Counted from the stretch's first letter, positions 25,319 to 32,298 are shown. The stretch is DNA of 34,452 nt from an uncultured Acetatifactor sp. (GCA_947625255.1 CANQNT010000038.1:1-34452), one strand, 5' to 3'. Notes: generated by a model from the sequence alone, not told the origin. Program-made: numbers and translations.

Positions 25319-25770
25319 TCTTGACAGATGGAACACCACACAACCGGTTCCGGTTCGGTTCCATCGTGTAGATTCCTTCTACATTCTAGCACAGACAGTC
25401 TTTTTTGTCGAGTGCTAGTCCTACCACCAGCGGGACGAAAAAAGCGCGGCGGGCACCGCAACACATGATACCGTTTCCGGGTCATGGCGGCAATAGGGCA
25501 CATGTACATTGACAATATTTCCTTATAAAGCGTTATGGATACCGTTTCCGGGTCCATGACTTCCACCGTTTACGGGGATATAAGGGCGGTACATAGTACC
25601 ATTAAAGAATATGGGACTTTTTGTGAGTATATCTCACACTTTTATAAATAGCGTGACGGGGGCAGTTTGTCCAAAAATCCCGGTTCGACTCCGGGACACG
25701 CTCTCCCGCAATAGGGCGGGCAAAAATCATATGGGAACACGCCTTAACCGTGTAGAAAGTGAGGAATATC
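25319..25770 (+). promoter_or_regulatory. long structured leader upstream of the 25771 gene
   Basis: About 450 nt without a convincing gene. Hairpins in order are GTAGA/TCTAC (about 25369-25383), CTAGCAC/GTGCTAG around a T-run (about 25385-25417), and two related hairpins with the core GATACCGTTTCCGGGTC (25467 and 25538). A third short stem CCACCG-TTTA-CGGGG (about 25563), GTGAG/CTCAC (about 25623-25637), the tRNA-like element and CCCGC/GCGGG just before the gene complete it. A structured regulatory or stability leader is likely. Confidence 0.5.
25649..25703 (+). ncRNA. tRNA-like element lacking an anticodon arm
   Basis: A canonical T arm, CCCGG-TTCGACT-CCGGG (25679-25695), is closed by an acceptor-like stem AGCGTG/CACGCT (25650-25655 with 25697-25702). 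A short D-arm-like hairpin GGGC-AGTTT-GTCC lies between, then AAAAAT where the anticodon arm should be. No CCA follows. It could be a tRNA remnant, an attachment-site relic, or a tRNA mimic in the leader. Confidence 0.5.
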
Positions 25771-26631
25771 ATGTTGAATCTGTACACCTACGCATTAGAC
25801 AATGAGAAGAAGCTTGCTACTGAATCTGTCAATGTACCAAAAATCGTGAAGAATGAAAGCGTATTTGAAAACATGGTCAATGCGCGCTTACTTGACAGTT
25901 TCGCCAACGTAAATACGGTCGCCCGTGCCAACTATGCAGCAGCAATCGACACACTCGAAAAAGCCATTAAGGAAAACGAAAAAGCCTATAAGGCCGAAAA
26001 AGACGAAAAGAAGAAGCGGGAATTTGGTCTTGAGGGTGAAAAAATGGCTGGTGATTTAGCGAAGAAAAAAGACGCTTTACAACTTGCCGAAGATATCAAG
26101 AAAGCGATTGACGACGTGAAAAAGGATTTCCAGCCTATCACGGTGAATGATGAAACGGCGCAATTTGTAGCAAAATGTTTTGCCGTTATTCGTAAAAAGG
26201 GCGACGCTTCAAGCGTGGCAAAAGACGGAAACAAAATTTCCATTGTCCGCGATAATATCAAAGATATTGAAAGTTTGATTTTCCCCGCTTTCATGAGTTG
26301 CGCGAATACATACGTTAATGAAACTACCGATTGGACCGCGGAACATGTAGAAAGCTTCAAGAATTGCAGGTCTTTACTTGCCAGCATTGGGAAGCGTCTT
26401 GACAATGACGGAAGCGGGGAAATTCTGAATGGCTTCCACTATGACGTAAAATCCAAAACCGTTAATCAGATCATTTCCCTTTGTGTAAAAACTGACGCAA
26501 TGAAAAGCAATGGGGAATTTAAAGAGGAAACGCGCATTAAAAACGCGTATGGCATGAGGGATAGCATTATTCCCGCAATTCTGAAAATTGAAAAGACAGA
26601 AGTTATCAAGACGCGCTCAAATGAATTCTAA
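25771..26631 (+). CDS. unknown early protein, first gene of the right arm
   Basis: 286 residues from ATG 25771 with GTGAGGA 6 nt upstream. The N-terminal third is a highly charged helix (L-E-K-A-I-K-E-N-E-K-A-Y-K-A-E-K-D-E-K-K). The remainder is helical with few aromatics, and the C-terminus is basic. Codon use here is richer in GAA/AAA than in the left arm. It is controlled by the promoter and operator at 25290 and ends at a strong terminator. I do not recognise it; an abundant nucleic-acid-associated or structural early protein would fit its composition. Confidence 0.75.
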   Translation: MLNLYTYALDNEKKLATESVNVPKIVKNESVFENMVNARLLDSFANVNTVARANYAAAIDTLEKAIKENEKAYKAEKDEKKKREFGLEGEKMAGDLAKKKDALQLAEDIKKAIDDVKKDFQPITVNDETAQFVAKCFAVIRKKGDASSVAKDGNKISIVRDNIKDIESLIFPAFMSCANTYVNETTDWTAEHVESFKNCRSLLASIGKRLDNDGSGEILNGFHYDVKSKTVNQIISLCVKTDAMKSNGEFKEETRIKNAYGMRDSIIPAILKIEKTEVIKTRSNEF

Positions 26632-26640
26632 AGGGCGCAG

Positions 26641-26694
26641 CATGTGAAAAATGGGGGCCGGTTTCGCGCCGGCCTCTTTCACATGTAATTTTTT
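26641..26694 (+). terminator. strong bipartite terminator
   Basis: The inner stem GGCCGG/CCGGCC is enclosed by CATGTGAAA/TTTCACATG and followed by TAATTTTTT. A second weaker stem-loop with CTTTTTGTG follows to about 26738. Confidence 0.88.
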
Positions 26695-26734
26695 CACGAC
26701 CAAAGGGCCTTCTCTGTAAAATGTGAAGGTCTTT

Positions 26735-26763
26735 TTGTGATGGAAAAATTCATAAATTATCAT
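26735..26763 (+). promoter_or_regulatory. probable promoter of the 26841 gene
   Basis: TTGTGA, 17 nt, TATCAT, placed 78 nt upstream of the start codon and right after the preceding terminator. Confidence 0.45.
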
Positions 26764-26840
26764 CCTGGGAATAGGCGTTCCAAAATTCCTGGGGCATGAT
26801 TAGATTCTACGGGCATACCATGCCCAGAAAGGGGATCACA

Positions 26841-27368
26841 ATGATTCAGGCAGAATTGACCATTAAACAGGCCAAAGGGTATTCCACGCAGTTTTTAGGG
26901 AATTGCATCCCGAAAAACGCTCTCTATTTCCGCCAAGGGAATTATGTGGCATACTGCGACGATTTCCAGCAGTTCGCAAGGCAAAAGGTTGTGGATGTAC
27001 ACGTAATGAATTTAAAGGGAAACGGCCACTTCAAAACGGTGGCAATATTGCGCACGAATCCGATCGCGCAAATTTTCGCGGAGGAAGTGAAAGCAAGGGG
27101 AATCTCTGCCCTGAAATGCGAAAACGTCCTCTGCATAAAGCGGGCTGGAGAAGTCCCGGAAATGAGAACGCCCAAGCTCCAGCAAGTGAGAATGAAGCCG
27201 GATAGCAGCGGAACGATCACAGACTGCAATCTGGAAAAGGAAACGGGCAGTTTCGTGGCTACGGCTATAATGCGCGATTATGGAACAGGTCGGAGAGGGG
27301 ATCCGCTTCTGGGCACATACTATCAAAAGAGAGTCCAGGAACGTCGGGAGAAAAAAATTTATATTTGA
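26841..27368 (+). CDS. unknown protein of the right arm
   Basis: 175 residues. ATG at 26841 after AAAGGGGA; an in-frame upstream ATG has no such site. The first 100 residues look alpha/beta (A-K-G-Y-S-T-Q-F-L-G-N-C-I-P-K-N, V-V-D-V-H-V-M-N-L-K-G-N-G-H-F-K-T-V-A-I-L). The C-terminal tail is very basic (K-R-V-Q-E-R-R-E-K-K-I-Y-I), suggesting nucleic acid contact. No family recognised. Confidence 0.7.
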   Translation: MIQAELTIKQAKGYSTQFLGNCIPKNALYFRQGNYVAYCDDFQQFARQKVVDVHVMNLKGNGHFKTVAILRTNPIAQIFAEEVKARGISALKCENVLCIKRAGEVPEMRTPKLQQVRMKPDSSGTITDCNLEKETGSFVATAIMRDYGTGRRGDPLLGTYYQKRVQERREKKIYI

Positions 27369-27379
27369 GCCTGTTTAAC

Positions 27380-27409
27380 TTTACACCCATGCGCCGGAAA
27401 TGGTATAAT
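27380..27409 (+). promoter_or_regulatory. sigma-A-type promoter
   Basis: TTTACA, 18 nt, TATAAT, followed by the ribosome binding site AAAGGAGG of the small gene at 27449. The sequence CTTTACACCC is shared with the promoter at 28685. Confidence 0.75.
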
Positions 27410-27448
27410 AAAGCTACCACCAGAACACCAGGAAAGGAGGTAGAGAAA

Positions 27449-27580
27449 ATGAACATGTCAGAAGCTTCCAGAATCATTCTGGGACTGCGCGCAGCCGGAT
27501 GGGAAGAGAAAGCAATCAATGACTTTATCTTATGGGTGGAAACTGGAGAGGAACAGTATAAACCCGTCGGGAAAGAGTGA
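27449..27580 (+). CDS. 43-residue conserved mini-protein
   Basis: ATG at 27449 seven nt after AAAGGAGG. Reads S-E-A-S-R-I-I-L-G-L-R-A-A-G-W, a two-helix protein. I recall near-identical small proteins annotated as hypothetical in Clostridia mobile elements. Function unknown. First gene after the promoter at 27380. Confidence 0.78.
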   Translation: MNMSEASRIILGLRAAGWEEKAINDFILWVETGEEQYKPVGKE

Positions 27581-27584
27581 TCTC

Positions 27585-27734
27585 ATGCCGCGCAATAGAA
27601 ACGATGTCGAAACATGGGCAAGGCAGCTTGAAAGGCTGGAAACGCTGGAAAATTTGAAAGAATGCAAGACAATGGAGGATTTTCAAGCACTTGTCAAGAA
27701 ATACGAAGCATTATGCAATAGTGATAATGCATAA
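27585..27734 (+). CDS. 49-residue helical mini-protein
   Basis: ATG at 27585, five nt after the preceding stop, with GGGAAAGAG upstream. Charged helical sequence (W-A-R-Q-L-E-R-L-E-T-L-E-N-L-K-E). Probably co-translated with the previous gene. Confidence 0.6.
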   Translation: MPRNRNDVETWARQLERLETLENLKECKTMEDFQALVKKYEALCNSDNA

Positions 27735-27818
27735 GTAGTATTCCGGCAAAATGGGTGTGATCTATAAGGGAAAGAGGGTGTCCTTTTTGGATGCCCTCTT
27801 TTAAAGGGAGATTATAAA

Positions 27819-27953
27819 ATGCTGGATAAAGCAGAAATAATGACCGATAAACAATACAATGGAATTCTGCAAATGATCTCCATGATTCTGGACGGCTGCG
27901 AAAATCTGGAAGAGGCCAAACAGAAAATTGCTGAGCTTCGCCAAGGGAAATAA
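27819..27953 (+). CDS. 44-residue mini-protein, K-Q-Y-N-G family
   Basis: ATG at 27819 after AAAGGGAG. Reads M-T-D-K-Q-Y-N-G-I-L-Q-M-I-S-M-I-L-D and ends I-A-E-L-R-Q-G-K. It resembles the gene at 28044 (N-E-K-E-Y-N-G), suggesting duplication. Two-helix protein, function unknown. Confidence 0.65.
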   Translation: MLDKAEIMTDKQYNGILQMISMILDGCENLEEAKQKIAELRQGK

Positions 27954-27964
27954 GGGTGATTAAA

Positions 27965-28039
27965 ATGACAGCTTGTTTACCGCCCGCAAGGGAAACGGCT
28001 GCAAGGGAAATCACGGCCACAGAAGGGAAACGGAGGTGA
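27965..28039 (+). CDS. possible 24-residue mini-ORF
   Basis: ATG at 27965, five nt from a GGGTGA site. The frame runs over three AAGGGAAA motifs, giving repeated A-R-E-T-A and A-R-E-I-T. It may be a chance frame through the motif cluster that precedes the next gene. Confidence 0.25.
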   Translation: MTACLPPARETAAREITATEGKRR

Positions 28040-28043
28040 AAAT

Positions 28044-28223
28044 ATGCTGATGAATGAGAAGGAATACAATGGCTATTTATTCGATCAGTTGAGCTTAATC
28101 GAGGATATTGAGCGTGTAGCAAATAAGACGAACGATCAGGAAGTGCTCGAATTGCTCGCCATCAAGAGAAAACAGATCGAAAGGAAACTTTATCAGGCTC
28201 CGCCCCTGGTGACTGAGAAGTAA
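28044..28223 (+). CDS. 59-residue mini-protein, paralogue of 27819
   Basis: ATG at 28044 after CGGAGGTG. Reads N-E-K-E-Y-N-G-Y-L-F-D-Q-L-S-L-I-E-D and then a basic helix I-K-R-K-Q-I-E-R-K-L. A terminator follows 25 nt later. Function unknown. Confidence 0.7.
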   Translation: MLMNEKEYNGYLFDQLSLIEDIERVANKTNDQEVLELLAIKRKQIERKLYQAPPLVTEK

Positions 28224-28247
28224 GCTGACATTATAGCAAAGCAACGG

Positions 28248-28287
28248 AAAAGGTGTAAAGTCTCTATCAGACTTTATGCCTTTTTTA
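28248..28287 (+). terminator. terminator, first of two near-identical copies
   Basis: AAAGGTGTAAAGTCT pairs with AGACTTTATGCCTTT around CTATC, followed by a run of T. The preceding ATTATAGCAA is also conserved with the copy at 28973. Confidence 0.88.
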
Positions 28288-28420
28288 TTGCGCCAATTTT
28301 GCGCATGCCCGCATATCAGAGCCTCCACGCGGCGCGGGTGGATACCCCAACGGCCACAGCCCAAGGGAAACCAATCTGATATAACACCCCATATTTCCAA
28401 GGGAAAGGAGGTGAAAAGAG

Positions 28421-28573
28421 GTGCTGACTATGGAGCAGATGCAGGACGGCTACTACGTCCTGAGATACCAAACGGAAGGATTTGAGTTCATCAAAGTCTT
28501 TCGGGGCGTCAAAGGCGTAGATGCAGACAGTCTTGAAAGGGAACCAGACGGTCTCCGGATCAAGATTGAGTAA
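28421..28573 (+). CDS. 50-residue mini-protein
   Basis: GTG at 28421, nine nt after AGGAGG; the in-frame ATG at 28430 is too far. Predicted beta-rich: G-Y-Y-V-L-R-Y-Q-T-E-G-F-E-F-I-K-V-F-R-G-V. Function unknown. Confidence 0.65.
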   Translation: MLTMEQMQDGYYVLRYQTEGFEFIKVFRGVKGVDADSLEREPDGLRIKIE

Positions 28574-28684
28574 TGCATGAAGTCTGTCCGGCGGGGGGCG
28601 GGAGGATTTTGCCCGCCCTTTGCTCCGTGGGCAATGAGTGATGGGTCTATAAGGGAAACGAAAAACATGAAGTCTAATAAAGGC

Positions 28685-28713
28685 TTTACACCCGGAGACC
28701 GTTTTGCTATAAT
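28685..28713 (+). promoter_or_regulatory. sigma-A-type promoter
   Basis: TTTACA, 17 nt, TATAAT, 43 nt upstream of the GTG start at 28756. Close to consensus. Confidence 0.8.
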
Positions 28714-28755
28714 GATAGTGTAACAGGTGTACTTTTATTTTGGGAGGTGCGCAAA

Positions 28756-28938
28756 GTGACAGAGAAAGAAATGTTGATTCAGAAGATCGAGGAATTCTCG
28801 CGGTTGCAGGATTATATGCTCGCTGCTGAAAAGGAAACGAACGTATACAAACTCATGCTCACCAGATACCGTGATTTAAAGGCAATCCTGACGGGCATAG
28901 GCGTAAATCTGGAGGACATTGACAGAGTAAAGGCATAA
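28756..28938 (+). CDS. 60-residue helical mini-protein
   Basis: GTG at 28756, eight nt after GGGAGG; the GTG at 28747 overlaps that site. Coiled-coil-like (E-K-E-M-L-I-Q-K-I-E-E-F-S-R-L-Q-D-Y-M-L). It has its own promoter and terminator, so it is a monocistronic unit. Function unknown. Confidence 0.7.
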   Translation: MTEKEMLIQKIEEFSRLQDYMLAAEKETNVYKLMLTRYRDLKAILTGIGVNLEDIDRVKA

Positions 28939-28972
28939 GCGTAAGCGAAAACGCTACATTATAGCAAGGTTG

Positions 28973-29011
28973 AAAAGGTGTAAAGTCTTTATTAGGCTTT
29001 ATGCCTTTTTT
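28973..29011 (+). terminator. terminator, second copy
   Basis: AAAAGGTGTAAAGTCT/AGGCTTTATGCCTTTT with a T-run. Differs from the first copy mainly in the loop and one stem pair, and keeps the upstream ATTATAGCAA. Confidence 0.88.
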
Positions 29012-29029
29012 GTAAGGGAGACGAGAAAA

Positions 29030-29194
29030 ATGGAACAGACCGAATTATTGAAAGAAATTTCAAAAATACTGGATGACTCATTGGGATATAAGCTGAACTT
29101 GGTAAAAGCTGACATTAATAATATTTCCATGAGATTAGAGAAAGTTCAGAAGGAACTTGAAAAAATAGAAAGGCTTTTGAAAGAAGAGAAATAA
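29030..29194 (+). CDS. 54-residue coiled-coil mini-protein
   Basis: ATG at 29030 after AAGGGAG, just behind the terminator. Heptad pattern throughout the second half (M-R-L-E-K-V-Q-K-E-L-E-K-I-E-R-L-L-K). Likely oligomeric. Function unknown. Confidence 0.7.
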   Translation: MEQTELLKEISKILDDSLGYKLNLVKADINNISMRLEKVQKELEKIERLLKEEK

Positions 29195-29521
29195 AAGGGA
29201 AACGACGGAAGCAAAAGCAAAGGACACATTCTATGCTCATTGCGTCCATTGTTTAATGAAAAAACCTGAGTTGAAATCATTCAGACGATAGTTTTATTGT
29301 CCAAAGAAAATCAGATCTATTTTCTCTGATAAATAACTGAATATAGAAAATAAATGAAGAGCCTATTTTTGTAGGCTCTTTTTTTATTGGCCAAAATCCA
29401 ACGCAGGTCTCTAAGGGAAGCAGTAACATCCTGGCCATGCTGTGCGCCGATCAGGAATGTGAAAAGTACCAAGAACCTGAATCTGAAACCGCAAACCAAC
29501 AAGCGAAAGGAGGCTGATAAT
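29195..29521 (+). other. 327-nt spacer
   Basis: No convincing gene. It starts with AAGGGAAACG, holds A/T-rich sequence without a good promoter, then a strong terminator (29357-29386). A TTG-initiated frame from 29387 joins the 29522 gene but lacks a ribosome binding site. Confidence 0.5.
29357..29386 (+). terminator. intrinsic terminator
   Basis: AAGAGCCTA/TAGGCTCTT with loop TTTTTG and an eight-T run. Confidence 0.9.
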
Positions 29522-29641
29522 TTGAAGGGATATAACGTCCCGGAAGGTTACATGGGCTATGTGGACGGCGTTTACATGCTGTTCGCAAGCGAAACGGACT
29601 ACAGAGAGTATATGGAGAACGGAAACGGAAACGGGAGGTGA
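29522..29641 (+). CDS. 39-residue mini-protein
   Basis: TTG at 29522, eight nt after AAAGGAGG. Reads K-G-Y-N-V-P-E-G-Y-M-G-Y-V-D-G-V-Y-M-L-F-A-S-E-T-D ending in an N-G repeat. I recall similar short proteins in Clostridia elements. Function unknown. Confidence 0.65.
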   Translation: MKGYNVPEGYMGYVDGVYMLFASETDYREYMENGNGNGR

Positions 29642-29647
29642 TGAGAG

Positions 29648-29716
29648 ATGCTGGAGACGACATGGGCGGACATTATGGATGCCTACGAAGACTACAGGGC
29701 AACCGAAGAGATGTGA
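29648..29716 (+). CDS. 22-residue mini-ORF
   Basis: ATG at 29648, nine nt after GGGAGG, and closely following the previous stop. Acidic, with W and Y (W-A-D-I-M-D-A-Y-E-D-Y). The good ribosome binding site supports it. Confidence 0.45.
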   Translation: MLETTWADIMDAYEDYRATEEM

Positions 29717-29770
29717 AAGAAAGGCTCGGAAATGGAAATTCCGGGCTGTTTTTGTTTCAGGAGGGAAACT

Positions 29771-30040
29771 ATGAGATTATTTGAAAGAACAGAACTTGCG
29801 CCGCTGCCCGGCCAGCAGCAGAGCTTTTATGGCAAGGCAAAGGTGATCCAGCTTCACGACCACCAGAGATTAGAGTCCTATGATACGCCAATTATGGATA
29901 TGTATCAGGACGGAAGCGTTATGAGACTGTGGGGCGGCTGGTCCAACACAACCGGCAGACACATTAAGGCGTTCTGCGGAATGACAAAGAAAGAATTCTG
30001 TAGTTTGCCAATAAGGGAAAGGGTGGCAATGGAGATATGA
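29771..30040 (+). CDS. 89-residue conserved accessory protein
   Basis: ATG at 29771 after AGGAGG. L-P-G-Q-Q-Q-S-F-Y-G-K-A and G-G-W-S-N-T-T-G-R-H-I-K-A-F are blocks I recall from small phage and conjug­ative-element proteins (possibly the DUF8033 type; not checked). Predicted beta-rich. The stop overlaps the next start (ATGA). Confidence 0.7.
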   Translation: MRLFERTELAPLPGQQQSFYGKAKVIQLHDHQRLESYDTPIMDMYQDGSVMRLWGGWSNTTGRHIKAFCGMTKKEFCSLPIRERVAMEI

Positions 30041-30342
30041 AGTTTCAGACAACACAAAAGAAAGTATGTGAATGGTACGCTAAGCGGATCGACGCGGGCA
30101 ATGATACATTGCAGGAGCTTCTGCGCTTTGAATCTCCGATTGCTTACACAGCAGGAACATATGGCTGGAACGCTGATATTTATTCTTTTGGTAATGTGGC
30201 TATTATTACTGGTGACAGACCGTTTGGCAATGTAAAGCCGGATTATGAATTGCGCCGAAAATATGAGAGGCTTGCAGAAGGGAAATCCAAAGAGGAAAGA
30301 AGAAAGCTCATTGATGAGTTTATTAAGGAGGTATATAAGTAA
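30037..30342 (+). CDS. 101-residue accessory protein
   Basis: ATG at 30037 overlaps the preceding stop. The middle holds Y-T-A-G-T-Y-G-W-N-A-D-I-Y and the end is a charged helix (K-S-K-E-E-R-R-K-L-I-D-E-F-I-K-E-V). Part of a three-gene overlapping set. Not recognised. Confidence 0.7.
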   Translation: MKFQTTQKKVCEWYAKRIDAGNDTLQELLRFESPIAYTAGTYGWNADIYSFGNVAIITGDRPFGNVKPDYELRRKYERLAEGKSKEERRKLIDEFIKEVYK

Positions 30343-30695
30343 TGTTCAATATTCTTGCTTCTGTCGCTATGGCGGCAGCGCTTACCATCTATCCCGAAAC
30401 GGGGATCATCACAAACGTCGATGCTGCAACGGATACCGTCGAGGTATCCACGCTGGCCGGAGAAGTTTATTCCTTTGCCGGCGTCGAAGATTGGGAAACC
30501 GGTGATATCTGCTCCATGCTGATGGACGGCAAGGGAACAGATGAGGTTGCCGATGATGAGATTGTACGGGCTCTGTACTGCGGGAATCTTGAGCAGTTCC
30601 TTACCGGAGATGAGCCCGGTGTGCAGATCACGTTCTCAAACGGAAACGGATATTGGTATGAGATAGAAGATAGCATGAGAGAAGGTGATGAGTGA
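30342..30695 (+). CDS. 117-residue acidic protein, possibly exported
   Basis: Start at 30342 (TAATG overlap), with AAGGAGGT upstream. The hydrophobic N-terminus (F-N-I-L-A-S-V-A-M-A-A-A-L-T-I) could be a short signal or anchor. Then comes I-T-N-V-D-A-A-T-D-T-V-E-V and F-A-G-V-E-D-W-E-T-G-D-I-C-S-M-L-M-D, familiar from phage hypothetical proteins with a small beta-barrel character. Function unknown. Confidence 0.72.
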   Translation: MFNILASVAMAAALTIYPETGIITNVDAATDTVEVSTLAGEVYSFAGVEDWETGDICSMLMDGKGTDEVADDEIVRALYCGNLEQFLTGDEPGVQITFSNGNGYWYEIEDSMREGDE

Positions 30696-30859
30696 TGAGC
30701 AAGAGAAGAGACGCCTGGAAAGTGAAGCAGAAAATATTGGGAGTGGTCGGTCTGCTGGTATGCGGAGGATCCGTAGCAATAGGAGTCGGGGATGCACTTG
30801 TTATTATGGTGCCTGTTTCCCTGGCTCTTTTGTGTTCCCGGCAGAAGATTATTTATTGA
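30695..30859 (+). CDS. 54-residue small membrane protein
   Basis: ATG at 30695, one nt overlap with the preceding gene. A basic N-terminus (S-K-R-R-D-A-W-K-V-K-Q-K) is followed by two hydrophobic segments (I-L-G-V-V-G-L-L-V-C-G-G and A-L-V-I-M-V-P-V-S-L-A-L-L-C). Probably an inner-membrane protein with cytoplasmic ends. Confidence 0.65.
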   Translation: MSKRRDAWKVKQKILGVVGLLVCGGSVAIGVGDALVIMVPVSLALLCSRQKIIY

Positions 30860-30947
30860 ACAAAATTGACTAAAAACTGAATATTGAATAACGTAAACGA
30901 GATTAAAGAAAGGAGCCCAAAAAAGTAAAGGGTAAAGGTAAAAGAAA

Positions 30948-31858
30948 ATGGATAGAAAGTATATGAGTGTTGACGCAGTGAACGAAGAGATGCAGAAGGT
31001 GAGAAACATTGAAGGATTCAGCGGAGATGCAGAAAGAGCCATTGTGTCATCTCTTGTGGCGTCTGCCAAAGCAAACAGCCGGATCGGCGGCAAGATTTAT
31101 CTGGTAGTTCCTCCGATGTACATTCACTTCCCGAAGTGGCAGAGGTGCCGTGTTGACATCAATCATGCCTCCCGTATCGGAACCGAGTATAACGAAGGGA
31201 AATGGGATCCGGTCAAGGTGTTCGTGGTCAACGGACAGTTTGTGTGTTTTGAGGGTATGCATCGTGTGTACGGAACATTCCTTGTGAACAGACAGGGGGT
31301 CCTCATTGAGCTGCTGGAGATCAGCCTGACAGAAGCGATTTACCTGTTCCTGTCGCAAGGGAAAACTCGTTATCAGTTAAAGCCCACTGACTATATTCGT
31401 CCTTCCCTGGTGGTGGAAGAGCCTGAATATGTGGCATTTCAGGATATCTGTCACACCCACAACGTAACCTTCCTGGGGATGATGACACGCTGAAGAATCC
31501 TGTGGGCTCCACCACGGCCATCACCGACGCGGTGAAGATGTGCCAGAAGAATCCCGAACTGTGGGACAAGATTCTGGATCTGATCGGTCGGCTGGGCTGG
31601 AACGGAAATGATAATAAGGGTGTGTATAGTTCCTATAATATTCGCACTTTGCGTAACCTGTACGCAAAATATGCAGACCGCGAAAAGGACATGGAGAACG
31701 TTCTTCTGACCGCCTGCAGCGGAAGTGAGTACTATCACAACAACCTTATGCCGCTCGCTCAGAGACAGCGTTTTGACTACTTAAACCAGATTATCTCGAC
31801 TAGACTCGAAAATATTGACTTTCTTACACAGTCGAAGAGAAAGGCCAAAACTGCTTGA
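30948..31858 (+). CDS. ParB/Srx-fold protein, interrupted by a -1 frameshift
   Basis: 303 residues if the two frames join. ATG at 30948 with AAAGG nine nt upstream. The first part has the ParB-N pattern (V-P-P-M-Y-I-H, S-R-I-G-T-E-Y-N-E-G-K-W-D-P-V-K-V-F, C-F-E-G-M-H-R-V-Y-G). At GGGG (31475-31478) the frame must shift by -1: T-F-L-G continues as D-D-D-T-L-K-N-P-V-G, otherwise translation stops at 31493. The second part (31502-31858 and a little before) is helical and carries N-I-R-T-L-R-N-L-Y-A-K-Y. It may act on DNA sequence motifs or as an NTPase-type ParB relative; the job is not known. The shift may be programmed, mutational or an assembly error. Confidence 0.7.
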
Positions 31859-31900
31859 TTCAAAATAATTCTGTGGTAATTAAAAAGAGCGAACAAAAAA

Positions 31901-31914
31901 CGAACATATGTTCG
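31901..31914. promoter_or_regulatory. LexA (SOS) box
   Basis: CGAACATATGTTCG is a perfect 14-bp palindrome and the exact Gram-positive LexA consensus. It lies 33 nt before the GTG of the 31947 gene. Expression after DNA damage is therefore likely, and the host should carry a Firmicutes-type LexA. Confidence 0.88.
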
Positions 31915-31946
31915 AAAAAATGGGACCGAAAACGGAGGAAAACACG

Positions 31947-32093
31947 GTGGCAAAAGGAAAATATGAGGTGATTAGGGTGGCGAAACAACTGCCCTATATC
32001 ACCAAGGAAGATCTGGAAAGAATGATGGACCCGGCCACAACGGAGAATGACTGTTACAGAATTCTGAAACAGCGCCGGATGGACTGGGATTGA
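31947..32093 (+). CDS. 48-residue SOS-controlled mini-protein
   Basis: GTG at 31947, eight nt after GGAGG; upstream in-frame ATGs at 31908 and 31920 overlap or abut the LexA box. Reads K-G-K-Y-E-V-I-R-V-A-K-Q-L-P-Y-I-T-K-E-D and ends in W-D. Similar unnamed proteins occur in Clostridia elements as far as I recall. The gene is alone behind the LexA box, which is its strongest clue. Confidence 0.7.
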   Translation: MAKGKYEVIRVAKQLPYITKEDLERMMDPATTENDCYRILKQRRMDWD

Positions 32094-32267
32094 TCACTTT
32101 GTAAAAGACGAATGAGGAAGCCGGGCGGGCAAGGCAAATGAGAAATGCCCGCTCTCCGGCTCCCGTAGAGAACGGGGGCATCTGCGGCGTGAGTGGTTTG
32201 CAGTTATCTGTGGGAGGGGCGCGGCAGATAAAGGTGATTGTCAGACTGTTAGATTGTCGGCTGGCAA

Positions 32268-32298
32268 AACCGGACATTGGAAACAAATGTCCGCTTTT
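32268..32298 (+). terminator. weak terminator in a GC-rich spacer
   Basis: CGGACATT/AATGTCCG around a short loop, then CTTTTGGG. The spacer before it (32094-32267) also holds a larger hairpin (GCCGG...GGGCA/TGCCC...CCGGC, about 32119-32162). No gene is convincing there. Confidence 0.45.

Noticed and set aside
25602..25787. Frames on both strands through the leader
   Set aside because: They cross the tRNA-like element and hairpins, lack ribosome binding sites, and have no coding character.
28276..28485. 69-codon plus-strand frame
   Set aside because: It overlaps the better-supported GTG-started gene at 28421 in another frame and has no ribosome binding site.
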